64,000 nt of DNA, from positions 400,350 to 464,349 of the forward strand of contig NW_006768779.1 of NCBI RefSeq assembly GCF_000204055.1. Direction: 5' to 3'. The notes beneath the pieces are model-generated. The model ran no database searches. It was not told where the DNA came from and saw only the letters and a program-made list of their open reading frames with translations. This document shows positions 1 to 11,471 of the stretch, one piece after another; the first letter of the stretch is position 1; each line of letters begins with the position of its first letter. The DNA comes from Melampsora larici-populina 98AG31 (lineage: Eukaryota > Basidiomycota > Pucciniomycetes > Pucciniales > Melampsoraceae). Position numbers and translations under genes: made by a program.

Positions 1-441
1 CCATATGACCTTTTTCCAATCATTGTAAGTCCAATCTTTGTACTGTTTAGCAAACTGAAGACGCCTTAGAATGTGTTGGCTCTTGAGATAAGGCTTGACT
101 ACTGCCACTCAAGAGTTAAACCCAAGTCTTCGAATTTCTGATCGGATCGTTTGAAGACTTGCTTTAATTGGTAGTTTGCTAGCGATCCAGGCAGCTGAAG
201 CGTGTCGGTTTTTTTTTAAAATTCGCTTCAAAGTTCGCTGATCACGTTCTGAGAATTTCTTCGGTCTTCCGAGTGTTTTTGAGGTCGTTGATACGCGTTT
301 TTTACGGTCATTGTAGATGACCGTGTAGACAGTAGACTTGGGATGGCCTAGTTTTTTAGCAATTTGAGTGCCAGGAATGCCAATTTGGTGCATGTAAACG
401 ATGGAAGCCTTTCGGGTGGGAGAAAGGGTGCAGGTCTTCAT
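1..441 (-). pseudogene. Tc1-like transposase, N-terminal part with premature stop
   Basis: The frame opens at the ATG at 441. Residues 1-50 form the first helix-turn-helix (RKASIVYMHQIGIPGTQIAKKL), then a GRP-type AT-hook (LGRPKKFSERDQR) and a second helix-turn-helix, the paired-like DNA-binding region of Tc1/mariner transposases that binds the inverted repeats. The frame stops at TGA at 109-111. In the same frame the family sequence continues to the window edge (QFAKQYKDWTYNDWKKVIW), so the stop is internal. Arg is usual at that position, which fits a CGA-to-TGA change. The catalytic DDE/D domain would lie outside the window. Family assignment is firm; loss of function is inferred. Confidence 0.82.
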
Positions 442-515
442 TTTCTAAGAGGTTTGGGGTTGGTATAGAGAAGATGCTCGAGGACAAAAACACTCATAGA
501 CCTCACTGCACTATT
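1..515 (-). mobile_element. Tc1/mariner transposon, 5' part, cut by window edge
   Basis: The minus strand carries a Tc1-type transposase start followed by more transposase sequence that runs off the window. Upstream of the ATG, at about 478-513, the minus strand reads GTGCAGTGAGGTCTATGAG, which resembles the CAGTG-containing inverted repeat end of Tc1 elements; I take this as the probable 5' terminus but cannot see the other end. AT-rich, gene-free sequence follows to the right. Confidence 0.7.
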
Positions 516-1936
516 ACTTTAGAAAAAAACTCATAAACCAAAAAACCCCTTTAGTATATCTGTTTTGAAAAAACAAATCTGGCTGATGTTCTTTTCAAAT
601 ATTTTTCATATCCATTGGTTTTCATCCGGTATAAACATCACAGAAATGAACAAGAAAGTAGCCAGAGGTTGATCATTATGTACATAGCTTACCCAAAGTC
701 ACCAGAGCTTCAACCCTTGATGCCAGTGTTTCATGAGTGGGCACCTGCATGAGCTCCATTTCTAATCTCAACCCGGAATAAATGATCCAGAGGTACAAAA
801 TATCAATTGACCAATAGACATGATTTTTTTTTGTGAAACCAACAAGAGTAACATATATTTTCAAAACATCTGTAAAACCAAACAAAACTAAAAGAAATCC
901 AAATTTCAAACCCCTCACAAAAGAGACATAGATAGATATATCCAATACACTTCCTAGTTATCAATTTTCAAATCACAAAAAAAATAAGTAAGATTTAAGA
1001 TTTTGGTTTTGTAGAATCAAGTCAAATCTCTACTAAAAGTTGTAAGAAAATATCAACAACCAAAGTATTAGAAGTTCAGTAGTCTGAGTCAAGCAGCTAA
1101 CCTAAGAAACCATTCACACACACACAGTGAAACAACACACAACACACAACACATCTTCCATTTCATTTCATTTTCCATTTCTTACCATTTTAACTCTTCT
1201 TTTTCACCCTTTTTTCTGATCCCCTTGAAAATCTAATCTCAAATAAACTCAAAACTAAAAAACAAAAAAATACACTCAAAAGAATGAAAACAAATGAAAA
1301 TCACATTCACTCCAAGTCCCAATACTTCTTTTTCTTCATCCAAATCCAATCTAAAAAACCAAAAATAGTTTTGAAAAAAAATGAAAACCCCAAACAAAAA
1401 CACAAAAACACACAAACCACACAAACACAAACATAGATCTTACTAAATATATCAAGGAATCAAAAAATAAATGAAAGTCATGATAATCGTGAATAAGAAG
1501 CGCAAAAAAAAACAAAGGATTCACACATCATCGTAGATTAGAATGAGAAAAAAAAAACGAAGAATTCGAAAAGAAAAGAAAACGTAAAGAGAAGGAATTG
1601 AAAGAAATTATTGATTTTTCATCAAACAACAAAATCCTTTGAAAAAGGTAAATAACCTGGGCTTTTTGTTTTGTTTTGTTTTGTTTTGGTTTGGTTTTTG
1701 GTTTGGTTTGGTTTTGTGGCTTTTTTGATTTCCATCAAGATTTTTTAAAAAGTTTTGTTTCTCCTTGATCATCTTCATGATGAAGCTGCAGACGAATTAG
1801 TTAATCCAACCGAAAAATTAAAAGTTCTACACAAAAAAAACCAAAAAAAAAACCAAAAAGCCACGTCAAGTTTTCATTCCAAAAGCAAAAAAAAATGATT
1901 GATAAAACTTTTCAAAAAAAAAGAAAAAGACTAACG
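516..1936. other. AT-rich spacer, no gene seen
   Basis: Poly-A/T tracts and simple repeats dominate, including CA-rich runs near 1110-1155 and an array of TTTTG/TTTGG units at about 1660-1715. The short open frames here are low-complexity readings of these tracts. The left part may be Tc1 flank, and the right part the 3' end of the minus-strand gene that follows. Confidence 0.6.
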
Positions 1937-2390
1937 CTTGAGAAGTTTGAGAAGAATAAGTCACCACACCTTCTTCGGCTTTCACATCCATCAAACCAAC
2001 ACACTTAAAGTTTTTCTTTAAAAGATAAATGTTTTTACCTTTGTTTTTCAAGTATGTCCAATGATTTCCAACTAAACCGAGACCTGAATTAAACGAAAAG
2101 AGTTCTTCATTGATTTGTTCGGATGTTAAGTTGATGATTCTGATGGAATGTGGTTTTCGATTGGGTTTGATGGAGGTTTGGAATGGGACTATGGCTGAAA
2201 AGGAAAAAAAACATTTGGAAATCAGTTTGAAGGTTTGGGTGAAGGAATTAGGAAGGATTTGACTGACCATTGAAGTCGGCTTCTTGTACTTCGTCATACC
2301 ATGAGATCGTCTGTAGAGGAACGGGTAAAAGATGAAGATGATCAGCACTCGATCATCCGATTTGGAAGCAACAGTAAGAGCAAGCCATCT
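1937..2390 (-). CDS. Unrecognised multi-exon gene fragment
   Basis: A run of coding-like sequence can be spliced on the minus strand. A piece starting WLALTVASKSDDR is followed by a short intron (GTGCTG to CTACAG), an exon TISWYDEVQEADFN, an intron from GTCAGT (about 2270) to TTTCAG (about 2195), then a longer exon containing RIINLTSEQINEELFSF and GLMDVKAEEGVVTYSS. This last exon ends at a GTTAGT donor near 1938. The phases agree across all three joins, which supports a real gene. I find neither its start nor its last exon. It lies just downstream of the RFX-like gene on the same strand and could be its 3' exons if an unusual splice skips the stop at 2515, but I found no donor with the right phase. 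Function unknown. Confidence 0.4.
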
Positions 2391-2514
2391 GAAACTTTAA
2401 CATACCACTTTTTTTCCTTCCTCAAAACGAACATCTAATCGAAATCGAAATCGAAATCCAAAATTGATATACTCAACACTCCAATTTTTCAAAAGAGAAA
2501 GAAATCAAATCAAC

Positions 2515-3597
2515 TCAACTACTAGCCCGACATTCGATCTTCAGTCTAGTCCAAATCCTTTCAGCCAAAGACATAGAAGAAGTATCAATGGAATGAACTG
2601 AAGTAGCATTCGTCGAATGATCACTTTGAGCATCGATGGTAAAACTAGAAGAACCGGTTTGACGGATCATCTCATCACTCTCACGTCTTGAACTCATCAA
2701 TCTGGCTCGTTTGTTAATCTCAGTTTCGAATTCTAATTCATCTTCTAATTCATTAACTCTTTCACGTAAGGCTTCGATTAATTGACTTGAATGTAATTCG
2801 AGTGGAATCGAACTTCTTAAATCTAATTGAGCTATTGAGATTCGAGAAAAAAAAAAGTGAAAGTCAAGATGATGATGATGATGTGTGTGTTTTGTTTTTT
2901 TTGGATGGATCAAAGCTTATCAAACAAAACACGTACCAAGACAATCTGAATCTACCCTCCTTCTGTACCTAAGTCCACGTATCACATGTTCTTCATTTGA
3001 TCTAATCGAACCTTGCATGACTCTAATTTCTTGAGCTACTCCAGGAAAGACTTCTTTAACTAATTCCATGGGTTCAGGATCCAAATGAATCATTCTTGTA
3101 CGTTCTAATCTATCACATAAACCTTTAAATTTGACTCTAATATCGATTTCAGGTACCACACTACTTTGATCTGATTCATACGTTCTGATTAACCAACGAT
3201 GCATTGCACGAATCGGTTCATCTGTCCTACGATTGATATTAGGATTAGTAAGATGTTTAGAAGAACTTGAAGGTAAGAGAACATCGGCTTTTCGTTTGAG
3301 AGTAGTAGAAGATGATAAAGGGAATTCAATGGTGTTTTGTTGTTGATCTTGATGAGATGAATCTGAGATAAGTTGATTTGAATAAGCTGTTAGATATTTA
3401 TCGATTAAGACAGCTGAAGTTGGAATTGAAGTAGATTGATTTGAATAAGTTAATGAGATTGCTGAATCAGGTGGAGTTGGAAATTGAACTGAATTCTTTT
3501 GATGATGGTGTTGGTTTGGGTTGTGGTGGTTGGATTGAATGGGTTGATCGAATGAAGGAGGTACTACTATATCATTTGATTCAAAGTTACTCATCAT
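2515..3597 (-). CDS. RFX-type winged-helix domain protein with coiled coil
   Basis: Two exons: 3597-2937 and 2831-2515, joined by a GTACGT...CAATAG intron with matching phase, giving about 325 aa. The first ATG is at 3597; the frame is open upstream into a Lys-rich stretch but only from a TTG, so an upstream exon is possible. Residues 1-125 are Asn/Gln/Ser/His-rich and look disordered. At about 130-215 the pattern W-L-I-R-T-Y-E...V-P-E-I...C...V-F-P-G-V...I-R-G-L-R-Y-R-R resembles the RFX-type DNA-binding fold of ARID2/RSC9-like chromatin-remodeller subunits. At about 230-265 a heptad segment (LIEALRERVNELEDELEFE) predicts a coiled coil. The RFX call rests on motif memory only. A role as an RSC/SWI-SNF-type subunit is inference. 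Confidence 0.55.
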
Positions 3598-5250
3598 GTT
3601 CTTTCTTTGCTTTTCTTTCTTTCTTTGCTTTCTTTTCTTTCTTTGTTTTGATCGATCAAGCTCAGCTTCATCAGTCAATCCTCAACTTATCAACACCATG
3701 CTCATCCTAAAAACCCATACAGACTTCTTTAAACCCATACTTCAATCACCATTCAATCTGAATTTCATATTCAAATTCAATCAATCACTCATTTTCTCCA
3801 GTTTATCAATTCAATTCAATTCTCATTCATTCATTCATTCATTTTACTTAACTCCCTTCGATAATTCTTGGGCTATCGCAGAACAATCAGACTAATCTAA
3901 CCTATGTCATTTCTCTCATTCAAATTTCATCAAAATCCTCTTCCGTTCGGCTTTTTACGCCCCGGCCACAGACTGACGCGTCCGTGTGGTGAATTTGCGG
4001 TCAAATAGCATGAGCAGCCTTGAGGAGGAGCAACCCACTCGAAAAGACAAAAAGCATTTGGAATAAAAAAGAAACAAAGAAACCCAACTCTACTATTTAC
4101 AAGATCATAGATCAGATTGTCAGATAATTCAAAACAACACGGGAAATGTTTGTTTTGTTTGTTTTTCTTACGAAAACATGTATTTACAAGAATTTGAATT
4201 ATTATGTAACTTTCTTCTTTTTTTTTTCAAAAAATTGATTTGTGAAAAAAAAGTAATCCTAAAATTTTTTGGAGCTATATGTAATCAAAAACTTGTCCTC
4301 TTGGTGTGGAAGCGTGGTTGTTTTTGAGAAGCTATACACCAAAGATTCTTGGAGATGAAATGTGGTTAGGTCACGGTGTGAGTTGACTAAATAAATCTTC
4401 CTTGATCATGATTTCCATCCATAGCTATGGTAAAGTTTGAGGTCTTGAGATTCGAGTGTGAGCTTTCCTTCATGCCTAAACCTCCCGATCGCTTTACATA
4501 AAAGTTCCATCAAGCACGATCAAGAAACTGTTCTTTACGATCTTGAACTCAGTCGATACATATGTGCACTTAAAGTTCCCCTCCGTTGGACCTCTAAAAT
4601 CTCATTCTAAGGCCTTTCTCACATGAGCAAATCAGGTCACAGGCGTATGATAACCGGGTGAGAGCCACGTAAAATGCTCATCAAGAGATTTACTGTAAAC
4701 TAGCGTTCAGAAACGCGTCTTGAAAGTGTACATAAATATTTGGATATTTTACAAGATGAGTGAAGAAAAAATGTCGATAACGTTCATTGTCAGTTGGATG
4801 ACAAAAGATATTTCCAGAAAACCCTTGTAAAAATCACATAGTTTAATAACCTCTTGAATCAAATGTAAGAATTTATCAAGAGATCTATTTTCATCATGAA
4901 TTTTAAATGACCTTGATTCTTTTATTATTCTTATTTCATAAAATATATTGGGATCAAAAAATAATTATTTCATGAAAGAAAGAAAGAAAAAAAACTTTTA
5001 AGATATACAAAATAAATTCTACAAAAAAAAACACCCAAAAAAAAAACATCGCAACAAAAACCCACAAGTTTCATATACACTTCAATCTTTTTTCGCTTTT
5101 GGATCATAAATAAGTAAAGTCCTAAAGAAAAATTAAGTGATTTTCTTAAATTCTAAAAGTAAAAACAAATAAAATAAAATGATGATCAATTTAAGCATTT
5201 CAAAGATACATCGAAAAAAAAGAAGAGTAGAAAATCGAAGCAAATTAAAT
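3598..5250. other. Spacer between RFX-like gene and Sec8 3' end
   Basis: The part nearest 3600-3900 is the pyrimidine-rich 5' flank of the RFX-like gene, with TCAT repeats at about 3820-3845. A short GC-richer patch lies at about 3950-4040. From 4900 to 5240 the sequence is A-rich and probably belongs to the 3' end of Sec8. No convincing coding exon was found on either strand. Confidence 0.5.
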
Positions 5251-8200
5251 TCAATTCAATTCATCATCTTCATCATCATCTTCATCATCATCTTCATCAT
5301 CATCTAAAACCAATGCATGTAATTCGATCAAAAACTCATTATACATTCGTTTTCGTTTCTCGAATCCAGGACTAAGATTATCTTTAGTTGATGACCAAAT
5401 CTCATCTTCTAATAATCCATTCGTTTCAATCGGTATCACATTTTCTCCTGTTGTACTTGGATTGATCATACATAACAAACATAACAATCTTCTATATTCT
5501 TCAAAACTGTAAATCGCTCCATTTCGAACTGAATTCATTACAGCCTAAAATCAATCAAAGAAAAGAAAAAAATGAGTCTTAGGATTTTTTTTTCATTCAT
5601 TTTTTAATTAAATCATAATAGATGATTTCTTTTTGGTTAACTTACATCAGGTCCTTTTGATGCCATTTCCCAAAATTTTCGACTTCTTTCAAAATTCACA
5701 TTCATTGCTTTTTCCGATTTTCCAATTTGACTTTCACCAATTTGTTGAATTTGATGTTCATCTTCACTCTTTAACGTTTTCATATTCTGTTGTAAAGCCA
5801 AAACGTTCTTATGCATCTTACGAAACCCATGTTCATTTCCAATCTTTAATCTCAAGACAGTATTGATCAATAATCGATTTAAAAGTGGTCCGAATCCTAA
5901 TAAAACAAAATTCCGTTGAGGTTTAGAAAGAGCTGAAGTCAGAGCTGCTTCTGAGCTTGATAAGATTGAATTCAGTTCGATGATGTTAGGGTCTGGTTCA
6001 GTAGAATCAGATGGTGTTAAAAAGTATTGTCCTTCTTGTGAAGTCTTGCCGAGGAAATGATAGGCTTGTAACCGTAATTCAAGGTGTAAGGTGAATAGGA
6101 TTGTTTGAGCAAGTGATTGATATGAGTTCTGGGCGATTTGGAAACGTCTGACCACATCATTGATTTTGTAATGATCAGCATGGCCCACATCAATTCATTC
6201 ATAAGAGGTTTATGATTCAGACAAACTTCATGATTCCACGCGCCAGCGGCAACCGAAAACCATGTTTACGTTGTTTGACATCGGTGTCGGGTGGCGGTGG
6301 CTCCAGCGAAGAATCCTCTCCAGGATCTTCTCCTTCAGGACTCGCGACAATTTGTATCGAAGAGCTCAGCGTGCGCGTGAAAGTTACAAAACAATCCTGA
6401 TTTGATCAAGCAATAATCGAAACAGGATAAATAAGCGCTTTCTTTCCTGATAGCGCCTGGATTGCTAGACTCACCAGACTGCTATGAAGATTACATAGGG
6501 CAGTGATCTTTTTGGGGGACCGAATCAAATCAACTGGAGAGATCTCGTGATCTTCAAGAAATTTTGCTTCGACCTGGAATTGATTTTTCCTCATCTTCTT
6601 GAGATCCGTGTCACCCGACTAGACCATCAAATCAGAGGCACAGGGTCAGTGATCGAAATGCCTTGGCTTCTAACATCATTCTTGGTTCAAACCTACCAGA
6701 GAGTCGTGAAGGCCCTGCAGAGTTCGACTTAATTCTGGTCTTTGTGCCCAATCCGCCGCCAATTTGAGATTTGCATGAGGATCTGATTCACCAATGTTCG
6801 TTGTTGTCTCAGACGCTTCACGACTGACAAGCTCTTCAAAGTAAGCAAAGTAGCCCATACATTAGATACACAATTTGATACTTGTGACTGTTTGGAACCA
6901 TAAAAGCATACCTTTGAATCGTTCATGACATTTTTGATAGTATTGCACTACAATGCTCACTATTAGCCGTCCATGTTTCTCGCGATGGAATGGCATGCTA
7001 TGTAGCATATCACACAAGCTCTCTATCAGCTTCATTGAAGTGATCATCGACTGAAACAAGTCCACAATACAGGTTGTCGATCAGAATTGCCACAAGAATG
7101 CAGAAAAGCACGCGTCTCTAGACTTGAGGCTGACCTTAGCCACCGGTAATTGCCATATCGACTTCCTTTTGAGATTGACGCTACCACGCTCAAAAGTATT
7201 TGAGCCTGCTGAGCCTTGTACGTCTTCTTGAAATCCATCAGGTGCTAAAGATCAATCGATGAATTGAATTTTCAGTTCAAGAACGAGCACTCAATGATAG
7301 GAGTCACGATCTGACTTACCATTGATAGCTTGCTCAAAAGCCCTGGCAACCTTTTGTTCCAATTGTGGTAAGAACGTGTGCAACACAAATTCATCCAGAA
7401 ATCCATTGAACCCGTCGAAATGCAGGAGACTTATGCTTTCATGTGCGTTGACATTTTCGCCTGTCAAGTCCTCGGTGTCATCATTTCCACCTGGTTCGGT
7501 TCTGTCGTTGGTGTCAACCAACCTATGATCTTCACTGGTACTGACAACAACTCCATTTGGTAGAACGTCTTTCGCTCGAATCAAGAACTCCAATGTTGGT
7601 TGCAACAGTAGAATGATATGAAAAGCATCAGGCTTAGCCAACAAGCGATGTGTTCCATTCCCGTGGCTCCCGCCCGTTCGATTACTTCCAGCCTCTTCAT
7701 TTAACAAACCAGTTGTTAGAAGGATCCCACCTCCTACATTGTTGTTTATGGTGGTCTGATCAATGACTAAACCAGGAACAGAGACCTTGAGAGCAAAATC
7801 AAGATTGGATTCGTGTTGTTCCAAGTCCTTATTGTTCATTTTAAGATCTGTATCTTTGAATTTGAATAGTTGTTTGTTTGGATCTTTCCAAATCGCACCG
7901 ATATTGGTTGCAGTCGTACTTGAGCCACCAATATTGAATCTCAAAACTTCAGCAATGGAGACGATGGGATTCCTTCGCGTCGCGGTTGCCATGGAATTGG
8001 CCTGATTATGTCGAGACACATCCGGACCACCACCAAAGCCTGTATCACCCAAGTCGGTCAAATAGTCATGTAAAAGAGCTCGAACTTCACTCTGAATCGA
8101 TTTCCAAATCTCTAGTAGTGAAAAGAGAACGTTGGTAGATTTGACTCCGTCTTCTTTGATCCTTTACGTTGACTGATTCTTAACCCTACTTCGTGCGTTA

Positions 8201-10881
8201 CACGGAAGGACTGCAAGGTAGCATCGAGCTTCGAAAATAACGTCCAGAAGAAATCTTGTAAGATTTCAGAATTGGATTCGAGCTCTTTAATTTCATTTAT
8301 ATTGATCTTAAACCTTGAAATCCTTTTGGTGTTAAAGGATTGGATAGCAGAGCTTAGCAAGAGTTTGAATTCTAGAGTACTTGCCCGGTTGCTGGAAAGG
8401 GTGTTGATATTGCCATCATTCCCATACGCTTTAGGTGCCGATCCGCCGATGTGAGTAACACTTTCATACCGATCTTCAACCTCGTGAATGGTCGCCTCTA
8501 CTAGGTTGTAGATCTCGAGTGGAGCCCTCTGCAGAGTATTATCCAAGCCCAAGCTGAGCTTGCCCAAAACAGCGAGACTCTCAATGAGACTCTCCATATA
8601 TACAAAGGAGTTGACTTCAGGATTGACATTTTGTGCCTTGCGTTTCTTGCCATCAATACCACCATGAGACAACAATCGATGAGAGACAGGAGGAGTGGTT
8701 GCATGGTCCCCAAGAGTTGGTGAGGTAGGAGTCGGGTTCATCTCTAGAAACATATCCGGTTCATCGAGAAGAGGATTGGACTGAGGCTTAGTCAACAGAT
8801 CATCCAAGAAATGCTGCAGGCTAGACGTCACGTGCGTTCTGGTTCGTCGTTGATTGGATGGCAAAAAATCGTTGGGAGGAAAGGAGGCAGCTTGGGAAAC
8901 AGCAGGTGTGTTGGAATTGGATTGAATGCTCATGTCGAATTTTTCATTGTCTGCGGCGCTTCCATCCGTAAATTGGATAACAGGTACTGCGTCAAAACAA
9001 AAGTTTGTCAGCCTAAGCTTTGGTAAAGCAAGAGTATTCACAAACACAAAAAGAAAAGCTTCTTACAGTGGGATTGACCCTTGCGGTACACTCGCCACCT
9101 GTTATCACAAAAGTAACTCTTGAGATATAGATGATTATGATGTTCTTCGATCAGTATCTCAAATAATGTAGTCTCTTGATTCACAAGGTAAGACCTCAAG
9201 TCCACCAGACCGCCAATCTCTACCAGTTCAGGCTTGTTGATGAGTTTCAAAGACCTAACCAGTAGAACTGTGGCTGATAAGAAGTTCTTAGATGATATCA
9301 ATGTCTCAAGTTTCTCGGGTACTTGCTTTAGCTGATCTCTAGATTTTGTGGTTATTAGAAAAAGAGGAGTGTTCATAAAGTAATCAGACAGCAGGACACA
9401 AGTTTCAGATGGTACGAAATGCGAACGAAATGTGATGAAAAAGCGTAGGAGGGTGCATACATCATGTCAATCAATTTCAGCATCTCTCCTAGCATCTCCC
9501 GTCTACCCTGTAAAGCTTTCATTTCACTTCCTTTTCCTCCCACAGTCGAATTAGTTAAGCTGCTACTTCGGCCACATCCCAAAGTATTTCGGCACTCTGT
9601 TAATCTAGTCTTAAGTTCAAGTACTCTCTTAGTGCTATGCTCGACATTCATCCTAGCCAAGTTGTATGCATTCACGGATGCGTCAAACTGGCGATAGTTC
9701 GTCTGAATAGTCAATTGAAGTGCTTTCTCGAGCTCCGCTTTCAATTTGAGAAACGAAGACAACGAAGGTACAAGACCGCCTTTCTGGTTGATCATGTCTT
9801 TGGCTCTCTTGGCGGATTGACTTTGGTCATGTGCGTTTTCTGATTCTAAGAGATCAAGTGCCAGAGCCACCGGTGAGAATTGATTTGACGAGCCCGGAGC
9901 AGCACCCTCTTCATCATCTACATCTCCTGTGATGCCAGTCCTTTCCCATGCGGTCTTAATACGCATTAACACTTGCTCGATTTCCCGAAAGCCTGGAGTC
10001 ATGGGATATGATCTATCATCTAGCTTGCTGGGTTTTGCTTGGAAGCCTTGATCAGCCACAGCTGGCCTTCTCGACCGTCCTGGATCGCCGTTGGAGCTAG
10101 ATGGAAGCCTTTGGGGTTGTCGCCTGGTATTTTCTGGTCTGATCACAGAATCTTGAAACACCTTCGCGACCGCTCGAGCCCCATGATTCTGCCTTACACC
10201 TTTCAAGTCATTTTCAGTCAAAAGATCAACTGGATCATAAGATCCGTCTGACGAAGTTCGAGATATCCTGCGGTCAGGACTGGGATCTCGGTCACCGTAT
10301 GCTTCAGATTGATCGCGCCGAGATCGGTAATCCTCATTCAAGTAACCATTCGCATTTTGATCAACTTGAGATGGATCGGGATAAATTCCATCACCCTGCT
10401 CGTTTCGTCGTCCACTCACCGCCTGATACAGCTTGTTGGTATTCCCAAGTCGATCTCGGGGCCCGGCTGAAACTTCACCTCGTGGTGGTACGACTTGACG
10501 TGGGCCATGATCTGAAGTGCCTCGAGATTTTGCGTAACGGTCTGGGTTGGAGCTAGAACCCGAACGAGACTGGGAAGGGTATTCTGGTGTAGTGCCACGA
10601 TAAGCCTCCGAGGGATCATTGCTAACCACAATGCCAGGATGCCTTGCAGCGTTTCGTTGAGGTCTCGAAGGGGTGTAAGCTCCGATTGTATCATGAGAAG
10701 CTTGAGGTCGAAGAGGTCGTTCGACAGGCGAATTGGAAGGGCGAGCAGATCGAGGCGCACGTGGTGGGAAATTGGGGGTCCTCTCAGGTTCGGAAAGTAG
10801 AGCAGTCGAGCCAGGCTGTGAGCTGGGGAAGGGGATCGCAGTAGGTTGTTTAAGTTGACTCAAATCGCGGGTTCGTGACAT
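5251..10881 (-). CDS. SEC8: Exocyst complex subunit Sec8 (EXOC4)
   Basis: Sec8 is a subunit of the octameric exocyst, which tethers secretory vesicles at the plasma membrane at sites of polarised growth such as hyphal tips. I resolve 11 exons with consistent phases: 10881-9461, 9338-9067, 8986-8168, 8111-7320, 7244-7135, 7050-6912, 6833-6697, 6573-6475, 6396-6227, 6147-5646 and 5544-5251. They encode about 1,584 aa with no break. The first ~290 residues are Ser/Pro/Arg-rich and disordered. The Sec8 N-terminal core follows (LKQVPEKLETLISSKNFLSA, then LRSYLVNQETTLFEILIEEH). The middle shows YMESLIESLAVLGKLSLGLD and EVRALLHDYLTD, and the C-terminus LFTLHLELRLQAYHFLG. It ends in a run of Asp/Glu. 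Human Sec8 is about 970 aa and yeast about 1,065, so the length here is mostly added linker. One intron uses a GTTTGT donor (6226). Confidence 0.93.
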
Positions 10882-11144
10882 AATCCAGTGAAGTTGAAAA
10901 GCTTCTTTGTCGATATGAGTGAAGTGAGTGAAGTGATATCGAATGAAGAAGTGAACTGAGATTTAATCCAATTATCTAGGTCTGGGCGGGGCTCTCATTG
11001 GGTCAGGAAGATGGGTTTAAGTCCCATCTTCGCGGTACGTAGGTACCGGTGGTCACACAAAGGAGATAGTTGTAAATGAGAAAAACTCAACTCCAAGTAT
11101 CTTTGTAACCACTAGGAATAGAAAGAAAGAATACTACAAGAGTA
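10882..11144. other. Sec8 upstream region / DIRS left flank
   Basis: This short spacer holds the Sec8 promoter and 5' leader. At about 11,012-11,030 there is a 7-bp stem (AGATGGG/CCCATCT) with a 7-nt loop that imitates a tRNA T-arm, but no tRNA body surrounds it. The left limit of the DIRS element lies somewhere between here and 11,250. Confidence 0.4.
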
Positions 11145-11177
11145 CTAATGCAGACTACTACAGGTGGTGTGGGGGTG

Positions 11178-11327
11178 GCCTATTGAGGGTAGAAGAGGAG
11201 GAGAACGGATGATTCTCCCTCCACTACTGGTCTCAATAGGCGAGAACAAGGAAATACGTAGAGATGGGCTTCTCTCCCCAAAAACTCGCGGGGGGGAGAG
11301 CCGTGAGCCTAGGGAAGCCCCATCTCT
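11178..11327. repeat. Two nested-type stem-loops in DIRS 3' region
   Basis: GCCTATTGAG at 11,178-11,187 is perfectly complementary to CTCAATAGGC at 11,232-11,241. AGAGATGGGCTTC at 11,260-11,272 pairs with GAAGCCCCATCTCT at 11,314-11,327 with one bulge, and inner TCTCCCC pairs with GGGGAGA. A T tract of about 20 lies at 11,397-11,417. On the element's strand these follow the recombinase gene, so they may be its terminal or internal complementary repeats, or a transcript end. Confidence 0.6.
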
Positions 11328-11471
11328 CGAGTCTCCGCGATAACGTCGCAAGACTACAAACTTCCAAGTTAAACCCAAAAGAAACTCGATCATTTCATTT
11401 TTTTTTTTTTTTTTTTTACCTGAGTCTTAGCAGATGTCAACAAGAAAAAGGTAGCCACAAAAAGGCCGGAA

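Noticed and set aside
3598..3678. Start of the RFX-like protein at 3,678
   Set aside because: The codon is TTG; the first in-frame ATG is at 3,597. The Lys/Arg/Gln-rich stretch between could be translated only from an unseen upstream exon.
8112..8170. Suspected frameshift in Sec8 near RISQRKGSKK
   Set aside because: A 56-bp intron (8,167-8,112, GTAAAG to CTACTAG) explains the change of frame exactly.
11005..11035. tRNA T-arm-like hairpin next to the Sec8 start
   Set aside because: The loop TTTAAGT and a 7-bp stem look like a T-arm, but there is no acceptor, D-arm or anticodon arm at the right distances on either strand.
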